6,949 nt of DNA from contig CALCOW010000031.1 in NCBI GenBank assembly GCA_937899935.1, positions 1 through 6,949 on the forward strand, given 5' to 3'. The notes under the pieces were generated by a model. The model saw only the letters and a list, made by a program, of their open reading frames with translations, had not been told where the DNA came from and searched no databases. The DNA comes from an uncultured Phycisphaerae bacterium. Lineage in GTDB: Bacteria > Planctomycetota > Phycisphaerae > Phycisphaerales > SM1A02. Positions 6,242 through 6,949 of this stretch are shown here, piece after piece (position 1 is the stretch's first letter; every line of letters starts with the position of its first letter). The translations under genes were made by a program, and so were the position numbers.

Positions 6242-6949
6242 ATGGCTCACTGCAGACGCTTTCATCATCAAGAGTATTCTCGACGCGCCATGCTTAGCCA
6301 GTGTGCTCATGGATTTGGAGCTGTAGCTTTAACGGGACTGCTCTGCGATCAAGCAGTTGCTGATGGACATCGTGCTCATGCCCCACTACTTACCAATGGA
6401 CCGTCAGGGGCCAAGAGTGTGATCTTTCTCTATATGGATGGAGGCCCCTCTCAGGTCGATACTTTCGATCCGAAACCTCGGTTGTGGCGAGATCATGGTA
6501 AGCCCTTCGCCATGGAGATGGAGCGCACACAATTCAACGACAATGGCACAACTCTTCGCTCTCCCTGGGCTTTTCGAAGGTACGGTGCATCGGGAATTCC
6601 TGTCAGCGATCTCTTTCCTCACGTGGCTGAGTGCGTTGATGACCTTTGTATTATTCGATCGATGACATCGAACTTCTCAGAACACACTAATGCAAATTAT
6701 TTCCTTCACACAGGCATGGGTATTGCCGGACGACCAAGTATGGGCGCCTGGGCCAGCTACGGTCTCGGACGAGCAAATGAAGATCTTCCCGAATTCGTGG
6801 TACTCAACGGTGGCTTGACGCCTCCAGGTGGACTCGATTGTTTTTCGAGTGGTTTCTTACCTGCCCAACATCAAGCATCGGTCGTGTTAGCGGGCCAAGG
6901 CGGATTTCCTAACATTGAACGACTTGAACGAAGTGCGGAAGACCAAAAA
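6242..6949 (+). CDS. DUF1501 family protein with Tat signal, N-terminal part, 3' end outside window
   Basis: The frame is open from ATG 6242 to the right edge, giving 236 residues with no stop; the gene is cut there, and family members are usually 400-500 residues. The N-terminus is a twin-arginine signal: SRRAML at residues 13-18, a weakly hydrophobic stretch FGAVALTGLL (25-34) and a likely cleavage site after AVA (38-40), so the protein should be exported folded. The mature part begins with the DUF1501 hallmark strand and loop, IFLYMDGGPSQVDTFDPKP (about 61-79), with Asp66 and Asp73 as candidate metal ligands. The block SEHTNANYFLHTG follows, and then GRPSMGAWASYGLG. The family is related to the alkaline phosphatase/sulfatase superfamily, so a metal-dependent hydrolase is plausible, but no activity is established. 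It is the usual downstream partner of DUF1549/DUF1553 proteins and lies 25 bases after one here, probably in one operon. Confidence 0.93.
   Translation, partial: MAHCRRFHHQEYSRRAMLSQCAHGFGAVALTGLLCDQAVADGHRAHAPLLTNGPSGAKSVIFLYMDGGPSQVDTFDPKPRLWRDHGKPFAMEMERTQFNDNGTTLRSPWAFRRYGASGIPVSDLFPHVAECVDDLCIIRSMTSNFSEHTNANYFLHTGMGIAGRPSMGAWASYGLGRANEDLPEFVVLNGGLTPPGGLDCFSSGFLPAQHQASVVLAGQGGFPNIERLERSAEDQK

Noticed and set aside
6438..6665. 75-codon + strand frame with a hydrophobic C-terminus inside the DUF1501 gene
   Set aside because: It lies fully within the DUF1501 frame, which carries clear family motifs over the same bases. The hydrophobic stretch is a frame-shifted artefact.
1..6949. CRISPR array, tRNA/rRNA, insertion sequence, phage or defence genes
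   Set aside because: The window is almost fully occupied by five ordinary genes. I saw no direct-repeat array, cloverleaf sequence, transposase motif or flanking inverted repeats.

Overview
The window most likely comes from a planctomycete, or a close relative in the PVC group. The strongest reason is the adjacent pair at its right end: an exported cytochrome-type protein with the PSCyt1, DUF1549 (PSCyt2) and DUF1553 (PSD1) domains, followed by a DUF1501 protein. These families are expanded mainly in Planctomycetes and Verrucomicrobia. Base composition by eye is near half G+C. Nothing in the sequence fixes the genus or habitat. I recognised the families from remembered motifs and ran no searches.

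Layout from left to right: (1) the 3' part of a von Willebrand factor A (VWA) protein on the + strand with an intact MIDAS metal site, cut by the left edge; (2) a convergent Nudix hydrolase on the - strand; (3) a 130-base divergent gap, then a 648-residue cytosolic metallopeptidase of the M3 type (HELGH) on the + strand; (4) 50 bases later, the 959-residue PSCyt1/DUF1549/DUF1553 protein with a Sec signal and two CxxCH motifs; (5) 25 bases later, the start of a DUF1501 protein with a twin-arginine signal, cut by the right edge.

Genes 4 and 5 form the one clear functional unit. They are probably cotranscribed and both exported, one by Sec with haem c attached outside the membrane and the other by Tat, and they match the recurrent but biochemically uncharacterised planctomycete pairing. 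The peptidase lies in the same direction just upstream and could share their transcript, but no functional link is evident. The VWA and Nudix genes look like unrelated housekeeping or regulatory neighbours. The window is densely coding, with no intergenic stretch over about 130 bases. I found no tRNA, rRNA, CRISPR array, insertion sequence, phage gene or defence system. I do not see a convincing new system; the most interesting unknown is the DUF1549/DUF1553 plus DUF1501 pair and the extra beta-type domain inside the first protein.
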